Positions 17,619 through 29,041 of a stretch of DNA of 42,631 bases are shown piece by piece. The notes below the pieces were generated by a model. It was not told the DNA's origin. It did not search any database and worked only from the letters and a program-made list of their open reading frames with translations. Position numbers and translations under genes: made by a program. Origin of the DNA: Actinomycetota bacterium (GTDB lineage Bacteria; Actinomycetota; Aquicultoria; Aquicultorales; JAMCWL01); the NCBI GenBank assembly GCA_023481285.1, contig JAMCWL010000102.1, positions 756 through 43,386 of the forward strand, written 5' to 3'. The stretch's first letter is position 1, and each line of letters begins with the position of its first letter.

Positions 17619-18584
17619 ATGGGAGAGACGATAAATAGCGCTGAAATACTTTTCATTAAGTGCGTAAAAGATGGCATCCCAAACCGGGATCCACTGCGCG
17701 ATAGCGACGCGCGCAGAATATTCGGTGACGATGACAGACGAATTTCTCTGTCGGATGTGAGCATTAAACGCGATGTTCGCGATTACGTTATGGCTCGCTA
17801 TCCCGACGGAGGCGATGATAAGTCAATGTTCGTCTTTTGTCGGGAAGAGCGCACGCCGGATAACAAGCTGCTCGGAAGAGACAAGCTGGCAAAGGCTCTC
17901 TTGGAGCGTGCCGGACGTGGTGGCTCTAAAGATCTCGCGGGAGACCTCAAGGCGTCCGCTTTCGATGTGCGAGTCTTCGGCGCGGTTTTCAGTGTGGAGA
18001 AAAAGAGTTTTCATCAGTGCGGTCCGGTTCAATTTGGCTGGGCGCACTCTTTACATCCAGTGGAGACGAAGTACGTCCAGGGGACGGTCGTGATGCCGTC
18101 GAAAGATACGGAGGTAACCGAAGAAGGCAAAGAGGAAGGTCTGTCTCAAGGAACGATTTGGACGACCTACACGCTGCCGTTTGCGGTCTTTGCTATGCCT
18201 GGTGTTATTAACTCTCATATTGCACAAGATACCGGTATGACAGATTCGGATGTGAACAAGGTTCTTGAAGGTCTGTGGAAGGGAACCATCAATAGACAGG
18301 CAAGGGGACGAGGTATTCAGCAGCCGCTTCTGCTTTTGCACGTCGAGTATGCCGACCCATTCTTCAGAATAGGCTTTCTTGAGAATCTCGTACGCATCGA
18401 GCCCAGTCGCGAAGCATGGCAGAATAGCAACCCTCCAACTTCGGTCGAGGAAATTGCGCTCAGCGTCGAGCGGCTTGGTATGTCTCTTAAAGATAATAGA
18501 GATAAAATAAAGCGTGCCAGGCTCTGGCGTTACCAGCCCCTCAAATTGGAAGGCGAGATTCCGGCAGAGGAACGCACATGGTAG
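17619..18584 (+). CDS. cas7: Cas7/Csh2-like
   Basis: FDVRVFGAVFSVEKKSFHQCGPVQFGWAHSLHPVETKYVQGT, N-term ILFIKCVKDGIPNRDPLRD. Confidence 0.9.
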   Translation: MGETINSAEILFIKCVKDGIPNRDPLRDSDARRIFGDDDRRISLSDVSIKRDVRDYVMARYPDGGDDKSMFVFCREERTPDNKLLGRDKLAKALLERAGRGGSKDLAGDLKASAFDVRVFGAVFSVEKKSFHQCGPVQFGWAHSLHPVETKYVQGTVVMPSKDTEVTEEGKEEGLSQGTIWTTYTLPFAVFAMPGVINSHIAQDTGMTDSDVNKVLEGLWKGTINRQARGRGIQQPLLLLHVEYADPFFRIGFLENLVRIEPSREAWQNSNPPTSVEEIALSVERLGMSLKDNRDKIKRARLWRYQPLKLEGEIPAEERTW

Positions 18585-18624
18585 CGGCAGCGCTAATTTC
18601 GAATATCAGATAGGAGGTCAAGGC

Positions 18625-19329
18625 GTGGGCGTATTGGTTTTCGATGTCCGTTCCGATATCGCGCATTTCAGGCGGCCGGATACCCTCGGCACGCATGCCA
18701 GCTACCCCTTTATCACGCGAACGGCTTTGCACGGCCTGGTCGCCTCGATCCTAGGCCTCGAGGCTCTCCCGGAGATGCCCTTATGTGGGGTGCGGTTGTT
18801 GTCGCAGGTAAAATCCATCGCCCATGAATTAAGTTTTCTTGGCAAAGGTTGGGTTGGTGGTGGCCACGATTTTAACAGACCTACAGCTATTGAGTTGATA
18901 GTCAAGCCGCACTATCGGATATATTACCACGGGCCTTTGGAGGGTGAACTTGCTGAGTTGATTCGTGAAAAGCGCTCATATTATCACACCTATCTGGGAA
19001 GTGCCTACTGCCTCACCATCCCGGAATACCAAGCGCAATACGAAGATAGCGAGGCTACCATTTTTGACCCGACGGATCAGTTCATCACCTGTAGTACTGT
19101 TCTTCCTGTCAACGCAGTGCGCGAGTTGCATACCCAGGAAGCACGCGAGTACGCAAGGGTGGGCGGGATGCTCTACGAGCACCTTGGTAATCGGCGATTT
19201 CGTGGGTCGATTAACTTGATTTACGAGGTTCATGGGCAACCCATCGTTTTTGCCCCCGCCTTATCTTTCGATACAGCGCAGTGGCAATTTCGATGCATTC
19301 CTGATGAGGGGCTTGTATGTCTGTGGTGA
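18625..19329 (+). CDS. cas5: Cas5-like
   Basis: VFDVRSDIAHFRRPDTLGTHASYPFITRTALHGLVASILGLEALPE; GTG start at 18625 with AGGAGG upstream. Confidence 0.85.
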   Translation: MGVLVFDVRSDIAHFRRPDTLGTHASYPFITRTALHGLVASILGLEALPEMPLCGVRLLSQVKSIAHELSFLGKGWVGGGHDFNRPTAIELIVKPHYRIYYHGPLEGELAELIREKRSYYHTYLGSAYCLTIPEYQAQYEDSEATIFDPTDQFITCSTVLPVNAVRELHTQEAREYARVGGMLYEHLGNRRFRGSINLIYEVHGQPIVFAPALSFDTAQWQFRCIPDEGLVCLW

Positions 19330-21422
19330 TTCGTTTTGAAGAATGCATCGCCCGTCCCTCCGACAACGGCAAATTGTTCTGGCTTAACGGGCACTTGGAG
19401 GCCGTCGCCATGGATTGCGGTGATGCCCAAGGTAACCTTGAGGAAAGGTTGGCTTTTCTAGCAGGACTTCTTCATGATGCCGCCAAGAGCCATCCCTTAT
19501 GGCAGGATTACATCATCGGTCATCGGGCGAAAGGGCCGGCACATGCTCCCCTCGGAGCGGCGCTCTTTGCTTTTTTCGCCGATAATCTCATAAGCGAATG
19601 GGCTTTAGACCACACTCAAGAGTGCAAACTTTACGACCTCGCGCTCGACTGGACTCGGGTTGTATATGACCACCACGGCACATTGAGAGACCTGGAGGGA
19701 GATTTCCCTCCGTGGGAAAAGAGCGTTTCTTCAGCTGACATCGCTGTTTTTGCGAACGAGTGCGATTTGGATGGCGTTTTTCGGTTAGTCGCTTCGCATT
19801 TCGATGGTTCTTCGTGTGGCCCTGATGAATTTTATCGCTGGCTCAAAAAGTTCCCGAGAAGTTGGGAGAGACGCGTTCGGTTGGAGCGTCGCAAGTTGTT
19901 GATCCACAGCTCAACTGCTCGCGAGTGTGATGAGAAATCCACTTTGAAAGCTGCGACGAGAATGCCAACTTTGGCTGCTCGGTTAATCAAAGCGGATCGT
20001 TATCATGCGGGTGGCTATGGTTCTGTAGCCCTGGAATCAGACTCAGCTGTGGCCGGTATCGAGAATTTACAAGAAACGTGTTGTGCTAAGGCGAAGACTG
20101 CGCTGAGTCAGGGAGCCGATGAGAATTTAGTTAGACTCAGACAAGGAATTCAGCGGCGTGTTTTAGAGCGCTATACGAGGAATCCGGATGCATCTTTTTA
20201 TACATTGCTCCTGCCGACAGGCTACGGCAAAACACTTTCAGCGGTCAATGTGGCGCTGAGCGCATGCTCTACGGGTCGCTGTCGACGGATTATTTATGTC
20301 GCTCCCTATCTATCCATTCTCTCTCAGGCTGCTGGCGAGATAGCTTCAGCAACGAATGTCGAGGTTGTTCAGCACCATCATCTTTCAATTGCTGAGCAAG
20401 ACGATGAAGATCTGATCGACGCCCTAGAAACTTGGCAGGCACCCATGCTTGCCACAACATTCAATCAGTTTTTTCGAGCGATTTTTCCTTCGCGAGCTCA
20501 GCACTGTTTACGCGTTGAGGCGCTTCGCAAGGCTTTTGTAATCGTGGATGAACCGCAAATCATCGATACGGCCGTCTGGAACGTTTTCCTTCAGGCTTTG
20601 ACGGCAGCCAGTCTTGAGCTGCGGTTTCAGGTTTTGTTTGCGACGGCAACCTTACCGCCACTGGAATCCGGGATTGGTGATCGAGTGGTAGCGCTTGCCC
20701 CGCCCGTTTCTGCTGCACAGCGGTATGAAGTGCAGTATATTTCGCGTCCTTTGGGTGTGGAAGATCTGGCGAGTAGTGCTTTGAATGCCGTGAGCGAGGT
20801 CGGTAATGTTGCGGTTGTTATGAATACCGTGCGAGACGCGGCGGATATTTTTAAATCGCTATCAACTAAAGCCCGAAATGTGGTAGACGGGCTGTACTGC
20901 TTAACGGCTCTCATGCTGCCGTCTCATAAGGCAGATACGATTCAACGATTGAGACATGATCTTGCTGCAAATAAGCGTGTCATCGCGATCTGCACCCAAA
21001 TCATCGAGGCTGGCGTAGACCTAAGCTTTCGTGCAGTCTATCGTGCGCTGCCGATATTTCCCTCTGTTGCTCAAGTTGCAGGGCGTGCCAACAGGCATGG
21101 CGAAGGTTCACTAGCCAAGGTCTTTGTTTTTCCTTTCGAGCGCAGAGATGGCGTTGACTCAAGAAAATATGTCTACAGAGATATCACGGCCCGTAATCAG
21201 ACAGATCAGCTTTTCAACGAAAGAAATTCATGGCATGAGGAGGATATCGGGTTTTGCTTGAGCGCCTACTATTTGCAATGCTGGGAGGAGAATCGAAACA
21301 CGGCAGTATTGAGAAAGTTTGATGAAGCTGCAGGTGGTAAATGGAGCTCGCTTGCCGGACTGGAGCCGTTTGGAGCAAATGCTCCACGGATTAGCATGTT
21401 TGTTCCGCGTTCAGATATCTAG
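19317..21422 (+). CDS. cas3: Cas3 HD nuclease/helicase, ends at an in-frame TAG before its C-terminal domain
   Basis: HD region LLHDAAKSHPLW; Walker A LLPTGYGKT; VDEPQ; TQIIEAGVDLSF; QVAGRANRHG. Confidence 0.93.
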   Translation: MSVVIRFEECIARPSDNGKLFWLNGHLEAVAMDCGDAQGNLEERLAFLAGLLHDAAKSHPLWQDYIIGHRAKGPAHAPLGAALFAFFADNLISEWALDHTQECKLYDLALDWTRVVYDHHGTLRDLEGDFPPWEKSVSSADIAVFANECDLDGVFRLVASHFDGSSCGPDEFYRWLKKFPRSWERRVRLERRKLLIHSSTARECDEKSTLKAATRMPTLAARLIKADRYHAGGYGSVALESDSAVAGIENLQETCCAKAKTALSQGADENLVRLRQGIQRRVLERYTRNPDASFYTLLLPTGYGKTLSAVNVALSACSTGRCRRIIYVAPYLSILSQAAGEIASATNVEVVQHHHLSIAEQDDEDLIDALETWQAPMLATTFNQFFRAIFPSRAQHCLRVEALRKAFVIVDEPQIIDTAVWNVFLQALTAASLELRFQVLFATATLPPLESGIGDRVVALAPPVSAAQRYEVQYISRPLGVEDLASSALNAVSEVGNVAVVMNTVRDAADIFKSLSTKARNVVDGLYCLTALMLPSHKADTIQRLRHDLAANKRVIAICTQIIEAGVDLSFRAVYRALPIFPSVAQVAGRANRHGEGSLAKVFVFPFERRDGVDSRKYVYRDITARNQTDQLFNERNSWHEEDIGFCLSAYYLQCWEENRNTAVLRKFDEAAGGKWSSLAGLEPFGANAPRISMFVPRSDI

Positions 21423-21434
21423 CTTGGTGAGCGA

Positions 21435-21716
21435 ATGCGACGACTTCAAGAGAAATATTCGCCTGAAGGGCCAGAACAGTTACTTCAGCACTACATTGTC
21501 CCGCGGAGTTATCAGAAGCTTGATTTTGTGGAGCGAAAGCAGCTCGCGGCATTAATTAGCCAATACATGGTTCCGCTTCCTGACCGCGTGGCAAGAGAGA
21601 TGGGCGTGCAGGTAACCGAAAAAATCTGGCGACTCATGGATTCAAGCGTGTATTCTGAGCATACTGGTTTAGCTCACCTGGTGGGTGAGGAAGAGCAACA
21701 CACGTTCTTGGCCTAA
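21435..21716 (+). CDS. Cas3 C-terminal domain-like ORF, same frame as cas3
   Basis: Continuous frame ...ISMFVPRSDI*LGERMRRLQEKYSPEGPEQLLQHYIVPRS...LISQYMVPLPDRVAREMG...VYSEHTGLAHLVGEE. Confidence 0.75.
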   Translation: MRRLQEKYSPEGPEQLLQHYIVPRSYQKLDFVERKQLAALISQYMVPLPDRVAREMGVQVTEKIWRLMDSSVYSEHTGLAHLVGEEEQHTFLA

Positions 21717-21860
21717 ACAACGCTTCTGATTCATGCGACTATGGGGTCGGCGAACTGTCCTGGTGGCTTTAGTACAATGAAGACAGGCCAGCGAGTCAGC
21801 GCAGAATTGCGTGAACAACGCTGAAAATACAATCGTGTTTTAAAAGCAGGGATAAAAAAC

Positions 21861-22178
21861 ATGACGCTTAAAGACTATGAAATAGCCAAGGAGTTGAAAG
21901 AGCGTCTGTCGAAAACCGTGCAGCTCGTTGACTTCAAAGTCTTCGGCTCGCGGGCGAGAGGAGATGCCGACGAGTATTCCGATATGGACGTGTTCGTCGA
22001 AGACGCCTTGCTTGACAAGCAGTTGAAAGACAATATCCTTGATGTCGTTTGGGAAGTTGGTTTTGAGAACAGCCTGGTAATATGTCCCCTTATTTTTACA
22101 AGCTACGAAATAGAGAAGACATCTGCCAGGTCGTCCTCTATAGTGAGAACCATCATGGAAGAAGGCGTAGCCGTATGA
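21861..22178 (+). CDS. MNT-type nucleotidyltransferase
   Basis: FKVFGSRARGDADEYSDMDVFVE. Confidence 0.9.
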   Translation: MTLKDYEIAKELKERLSKTVQLVDFKVFGSRARGDADEYSDMDVFVEDALLDKQLKDNILDVVWEVGFENSLVICPLIFTSYEIEKTSARSSSIVRTIMEEGVAV

Positions 22179-22267
22179 CGGAGTGGAAAACAAGGCTTTG
22201 GTTAAGAGCTGAAGAAAGGTTATTTGAACGTGGAAGCGAGAGACAGGGAACTTATTCTGGAGTTTAA
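22175..22267 (+). pseudogene. Possible stump of a HEPN partner
   Basis: ATG overlaps the stop of the upstream MNT as in the next pair; MTEWKTRLWLRAEERL then unrelated. Confidence 0.3.
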
Positions 22268-22559
22268 GAGCAGACTGGCTCCTAGCATTAAAAAGCGGCT
22301 AAGAAAGGTTATAGTTTTTGGCTCGAGGGCCAGAGGCGAAGCGATGGAAGATTCCGATCTCGATGTCGTAGCGCTCGTAGATAGAAAAACTCCTCAGGTA
22401 GAAAAGGAATTGGAAGATACTGCCTATCAAGTCATGTGGGATCATGACTTTAGACCGATTATTTCGCTAAAAGTTTTTGACGAGTCGCGGTTTTACAATG
22501 CAGTTAAAAGAAGCCTTTCTTTCTATAGCCATGTTGAGAAAGAAGGGGTTTCCGTATGA
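22224..22559 (+). CDS. MNT-type nucleotidyltransferase
   Basis: VIVFGSRARGEAMEDSDLDVVALVD. Confidence 0.92.
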   Translation: MNVEARDRELILEFKSRLAPSIKKRLRKVIVFGSRARGEAMEDSDLDVVALVDRKTPQVEKELEDTAYQVMWDHDFRPIISLKVFDESRFYNAVKRSLSFYSHVEKEGVSV

Positions 22560-22936
22560 CCGAAGAAGTGCTTAAGTATATCGAAAAAGCAGAACACGCT
22601 CTTAAAGTAGCCGAAACTCTAATTGAGAGCGGTTATCCATCCGACGCCGCAAGTAAGATTTATTACTCCATGTTTTATGCCGCGCAGGCGCTTCTTAAGT
22701 CCGAAGGAATCGATGTCGTAAAGCACTCGGCGGTCGAATCCGCTTTCGGATATCACTTCGTTAAGTCGGGGAGGATCGACCCAAAATACCACAGGATGCT
22801 TTTGGACGCCAGGAAGATTCGGGAAATCGCGGATTACGATATCCAAGAGGAGATTGTGGAGCCGACCGCATCTCTTAAAATCGATGAAGGAAGAGCTTTC
22901 TTATCCGCGATCAAAGCTTTCTTGGACATCTCATAA
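22556..22936 (+). CDS. HEPN-domain protein
   Basis: YIEKAEHALKVAETLIESGYPSDAASKIYYSMFYAAQALLKSEGIDVVKHSAVESAFGYHFVKSG. Confidence 0.92.
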   Translation: MTEEVLKYIEKAEHALKVAETLIESGYPSDAASKIYYSMFYAAQALLKSEGIDVVKHSAVESAFGYHFVKSGRIDPKYHRMLLDARKIREIADYDIQEEIVEPTASLKIDEGRAFLSAIKAFLDIS

Positions 22937-22996
22937 GCGGTTTTCAAACCGCCGTCCAACATCTAGTAACACCGCCTGGTTATTTAGCGGGGAAAA

Positions 22997-24934
<1,938 letters not shown>

Positions 24935-25109
24935 GTCGATCGAAAAGTGAAAGACCAGATGGTTGGCATTATTCTGTTGGCCTAACGCTTGCAAACCTAG
25001 GTGCAAATGGAGCAAAATTGAAAAAGAAATTATCGCCTATTTGTAGATATCGCTCCTTGATAATTGAACAGAATTTGGGCTTTTATAAGGGGTTTTTAGC
25101 GGGCGGTGG
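24935..25109 (+). promoter_or_regulatory. Putative CRISPR leader
   Basis: Non-coding stretch between cas4 and the first repeat; repeats end GATTGAAAC on +, so leader expected at this end. Confidence 0.6.
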
Positions 25110-25939
25110 GTCCGAGCCCTAAATCCAAAAGAACAAGGATTGAAACCCAATTGCCCCTTCATCCGGCGTAAAGGGGAGGTGGGTCCGAGCCCTAAATCCA
25201 AAAGAACAAGGATTGAAACCCTTTTCCGGACCCCCGCTTGGAGCCTGATCCCTTGTCCGAGCCCTAAATCCAAAAGAACAAGGATTGAAACCTCAGGGCA
25301 AAGGAGGTGAATGCATCTCATGAGTAGTCCGAGCCCTAAATCCAAAAGAACAAGGATTGAAACCTACAATAAAACAGCTGCTCAGCATATCAAAAAATAG
25401 TCCGAGCCCTAAATCCAAAAGAACAAGGATTGAAACTTAGTATTCGAGAAGGCGAGAGTCGTCTCGAAAAGTCCGAGCCCTAAATCCAAAAGAACAAGGA
25501 TTGAAACATCCCTTGAGCCCGATTTCGACGCCGACCTTGAGCTGTCCGAGCCCTAAATCCAAAAGAACAAGGATTGAAACGATTGTTGTTGACACATACC
25601 AGCACCCGTGGTATATGTCCGAGCCCTAAATCCAAAAGAACAAGGATTGAAACTCTAGCAGGCTCGGATCGTCGCGGAGTTCGACAGCGGTCCGAGCCCT
25701 AAATCCAAAAGAACAAGGATTGAAACCGAACCCTGCTGCTCATGGGGTCATCGAGACCTAGTCCGAGCCCTAAATCCAAAAGAACAAGGATTGAAACCCG
25801 ACAATAACTTTCTATGGTGTAGATAATTACGCCGAGCCCTAAATCCAAAAGAACAAGGATTGAAACATTGATGCTGAAGCCTGTGTCGCGGGATATTTCC
25901 TCGTCCGAGCCCTAAATCCAAAAGAACAAGGATTGAAAC
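25110..25939 (+). CRISPR. CRISPR array: 12 repeats of 37 nt, 11 spacers of ~32-36 nt
   Basis: Repeat GTCCGAGCCCTAAATCCAAAAGAACAAGGATTGAAAC starting at 25110, 25183, 25255, 25327, 25400, 25471, 25544, 25617, 25690, 25761, 25830 (two 5' mismatches), 25903. Confidence 0.99.
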
Positions 25940-26035
25940 TTTCTCTTTCTCGTTAACGGTTTCGTGACCTGCCGGTATCGGGGGTTTCGCCTGTTCTGCT
26001 AAAATAAAGCCAACTTTTATTAGAAGGTGGAAGCA

Positions 26036-26194
26036 GTGAAGTTTCAGGTAACCATAGAAAAGGATGAAACCGGTTACTTTGTGGCTGAAGTACCTGCCTT
26101 GCCGGGTTGCGTCAGCCAGGGGAAAACGCTCGAGGAGGCTAAGACGAACATCAAGGAGGCTATCGAGGGCTGGCTTGAAGAAATCGCCGTATGA
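26036..26194 (+). CDS. HicB-like antitoxin, 52 aa (not in ORF track)
   Basis: GTG start: VKFQVTIEKDETGYFVAEVPALPGCVSQGKTLEEAKTNIKEAIEGWLEEIAV*. Confidence 0.85.
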   Translation: MKFQVTIEKDETGYFVAEVPALPGCVSQGKTLEEAKTNIKEAIEGWLEEIAV

Positions 26195-26352
26195 GTCCGA
26201 AATTAAAACCTTGAGGTAGATACCTCAGTAGAGCTGGAAGTTATTCACTATGCCGCGTAGCTGGATAAGCGGCTGATAAAAGAGAGTTATAGGATCGCTA
26301 AGGAAAAAAGAGTGATTGACAACTATACGTACTGAAAATAGAACTCGTCGGG

Positions 26353-26919
26353 ATGCCGGTGATCTGGCGGCGCTTCGTCGTTCCCGCCGATATCCCCCTC
26401 GACCACCTGCACGATGTGATTCAGATCATCATGGGGTGGCAGGATTATCACCTGCACGAATTCAATATCGACCGAACGAGGTATACCGAGTTTTTCGACG
26501 AGATTCAGGAAGAAGACGACTCGGAAGACGACGGATCGTTTCAGCTGGATGAGCTGGTCAAGCGCAAAGGCGCCAAGTTTACGTACATATATGATTTCGG
26601 TGACGGCTGGATGCATACATTGGCCCTCGAGAAGACGAACTTCGTGCCGGGCCCGCGCGATGAGCCGATAATGTGCCTGGAAGGCCGGGGAGCCTGTCCT
26701 CCCGAGGACGTCGGCGGCGTCGGCGGTTACCAGAGATTCCGGGAAATCATGGCCGACCCGACCCATGAAGAACACGAGGACTTAAAGACCTGGTACGGCA
26801 AGCCGTTCCACCCCGATGAGTTCGACGCGGTCAAGATCAACCTCGAATTGCTTAAATACATGCGCGTGGCGAGGGTGAGAAACATTCCTTGGGATCCTCG
26901 TGATGGCATAGTGGGATAA
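26353..26919 (+). CDS. Plasmid pRiA4b ORF-3-like family protein, possibly 5'-interrupted
   Basis: MPVIWRRFVVPADIPLDHLHDVIQIIMGWQDYHLHEF; YIYDFGDGWMHTL; CPPEDVGGVGGYQRF. Confidence 0.88.
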   Translation: MPVIWRRFVVPADIPLDHLHDVIQIIMGWQDYHLHEFNIDRTRYTEFFDEIQEEDDSEDDGSFQLDELVKRKGAKFTYIYDFGDGWMHTLALEKTNFVPGPRDEPIMCLEGRGACPPEDVGGVGGYQRFREIMADPTHEEHEDLKTWYGKPFHPDEFDAVKINLELLKYMRVARVRNIPWDPRDGIVG

Positions 26920-26934
26920 GCGCTCTCTCGATAG

Positions 26935-27159
26935 TTAAGCGTTGTACTCGTCATCCAGCAGTTCGTCCAACTCTTTTTCTAGGCAAAACACGTGAGCTCG
27001 GTATAGCGCGTCTGTGGCGTAAAGTCCCCATCGGAATTCAAAAGCCATCAGCCAGCCGATGATTGCTCCGGAGACATCGCCTTCTCGATAGAGATCGAGA
27101 CCTTCGCAAAGGTCGACGTAGACCAAGGCCAAGGAGTCGCTGAGCGCATAGGGTTCATA
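26935..27159 (-). pseudogene. DUF5063-like fragment lacking its N-terminus
   Basis: YEPYALSDSLALVYVDLCEGLDLYREGDVSGAIIGWLMAFEFRWGLYATDAL preceded by in-frame TAG. Confidence 0.5.
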
Positions 27160-27284
27160 CTATAAGCAAGCGGCGGAGAGGTTTTAAAGCAAGCGATGGC
27201 TTGCCTAAATCAAATGCTGAAGTTAGAGGGCTTGATCCATTAAAACACTCGCTGAGATAAGGAAGTGGAGGGGAAAAAGCACTC

Positions 27285-27737
27285 TTACCCGGACAGGGTC
27301 GGTAAGTAGATAGCGCCATCCAGGTCTTTGATATTCTCATAAAGCGTCCGGTCGGCGGTGATTAGGTTGGCCGAAAGTTGTTGGGCCAGGGCGACAAAGG
27401 TGGCGTCGTAGATCGTTAGGCCATAGTGATATGCGCTTTCGACTGTGGCTGCCGAGAGATTGCGGTCTATCGGGACCACCATCAAGCCAAGCGACCAAAG
27501 GCTCTGAACCATCTCGGTCACATCGGCTGGATCGAGCTGCGATTTGAATCGCAGGGCGTTTGCGAATTCGTAGATCAAGAGGTCCGGGATGATGATCGAC
27601 AAGTTGCCATTGAAGAAAGCTTTTCTCACGAGAAGAGCGGCATCGATATCTTCTTCTCCGGCGTGGTAAAACCACTTGATAACGACGGAGGTATCCAAAA
27701 CGGCGGTTCTTGCAGGTCCAGGTTCAACGTGAGGCAA
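27285..27737 (-). CDS. PIN-domain toxin (VapC-like)
   Basis: VLDTSVVIKWFYH, LLIYEFANAL, LTIYDATFVALAQQLSANLITADRTLYE. Confidence 0.92.
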   Translation of the reverse strand: MPHVEPGPARTAVLDTSVVIKWFYHAGEEDIDAALLVRKAFFNGNLSIIIPDLLIYEFANALRFKSQLDPADVTEMVQSLWSLGLMVVPIDRNLSAATVESAYHYGLTIYDATFVALAQQLSANLITADRTLYENIKDLDGAIYLPTLSG

Positions 27738-27773
27738 AAATCGCTCCTTGCTACGCCATATGGCTTGCCGTTG

Positions 27774-28046
27774 CTAACGGGTATCGCGCATCTCTCGGAT
27801 GGTCTTTGTGGAGTCCCAATCGGGCTTGATTTTCTTGGCGAGACGATCCATGACTTCAAGCGCTTCTCGAATTTTGGGATCGTCGATGGGGCGTCGTCGT
27901 TTAGCCGAACGCTCGATAAGATAGCGACGGGATGCTTCGCGAATTACTTCGCTTCTTGAGCGGTGCTCCTCATCGGCCGCCGAATCGATCTCCCCCAAGA
28001 GCTCGGAAGGCATGGAAATCATAACTTTTTTATTCATGCTCATCAC
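27774..28046 (-). CDS. Ribbon-helix-helix antitoxin
   Basis: KKVMISMPSELLGEIDSAADEEHRSRSEVIREASRRYLI; upstream of the PIN gene. Confidence 0.88.
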   Translation of the reverse strand: MMSMNKKVMISMPSELLGEIDSAADEEHRSRSEVIREASRRYLIERSAKRRRPIDDPKIREALEVMDRLAKKIKPDWDSTKTIREMRDTR

Positions 28047-28250
28047 CTGATATAAAGTTTATATCTTTAGCTATAAAATAGCAATAATATCGTTAGTTGT
28101 CGGTCACCGGTCGTCGGCCTAAGGCCCCAGTCCGTATCTTCAACCTACCGTTAGGCCTTATCTTGAATGGATTGGATTGACATCCACCCCGGATATGCGT
28201 ATTGATAGCATAAATATTTGGCAATATAATGCATCTAGAGGTGATGCGAT

Positions 28251-28454
28251 ATGAGGACGACTATTCAAGTAGACGAGCGTGTTTTAAAAGAAGCGATGGA
28301 GCTGACGCGGGCAAAGACCAAGCGAGAGGTCATTCAGCTTTCTTTGAAAGAACTGGTGCGGAATCGCCGCTTGAAGAGACTTAGGGAAAGACTCGGCCAC
28401 ACCGAGCTTGAAATCGATCTTGCAGCCTTGGAGGAAATTCGTGGCCAAGATTAA
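28251..28454 (+). CDS. VapB-like antitoxin
   Basis: MRTTIQVDERVLKEAMELTRAKTKREVIQLSLKELVRNRR. Confidence 0.88.
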   Translation: MRTTIQVDERVLKEAMELTRAKTKREVIQLSLKELVRNRRLKRLRERLGHTELEIDLAALEEIRGQD

Positions 28455-28851
28455 GCCGGTACTGATCGATACGTCCGCATGGATCTTAGCTTTAAGACCA
28501 GGGCTGTCGCTTGAAGCAAGTTCCACGATCGACAAGCTCATAAGTGAGAGTCGAGCGGTGACACTTCCGGTGATCATACTGGAGCTTCTATGCGGAGTGA
28601 AGTCGCGCCGGGAGCATAAAGAACTCAAAGAGGACTTAGCGGCAATACCTTCATTACTTCAAGATGAGGCGGTCTGGGACAGCCCCTACGACCTGGGCTA
28701 CGAACTTAAACGCGCCGGGCTGAACTTACCGGCCGTCGACTTGATCATCTGCGGAACGGCGCTCGCGCACGGATGCCAAGTGCTCCATGCCGACAAGCAT
28801 TTTGAGCTAGTTGCCAAACATACCGGTCTAAAGACAACCAGCTTGCTGTGA
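28441..28851 (+). CDS. PIN-domain toxin (VapC-like)
   Basis: VLIDTSAWILALRPG, ILELLCGVKSRREHKEL, VDLIICGTALAHGCQVLHADKHFE. Confidence 0.9.
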   Translation: MAKIKPVLIDTSAWILALRPGLSLEASSTIDKLISESRAVTLPVIILELLCGVKSRREHKELKEDLAAIPSLLQDEAVWDSPYDLGYELKRAGLNLPAVDLIICGTALAHGCQVLHADKHFELVAKHTGLKTTSLL

Positions 28852-28859
28852 TCCACGCC

Positions 28860-28885
28860 ATGATACCTCCTGTAGGAGGTATCAT
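28860..28885. terminator. Perfect hairpin, terminator-like
   Basis: ATGATACCTCC-TGTA-GGAGGTATCAT, 11-bp stem. Confidence 0.55.
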
Positions 28886-29041
28886 TATATTGCTTATTGC
28901 TCCTTTTCGTGCTAGCCTAAGTAGGTATTGAACAAGCTTTGATCGGGGATTGGTATCAAAAGAAATCACTGCTCGCTGTTCATCTCGGGTTGCGCTTTAT
29001 AACTCCGTTATAGGAGGCAAGACCAACTAACCTGGGTGATG

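Noticed and set aside
25037-25345. 102-aa minus-strand ORF with internal repeats (ILVLLDLGLG)
   Set aside because: Translation of CRISPR repeats, not a protein gene.
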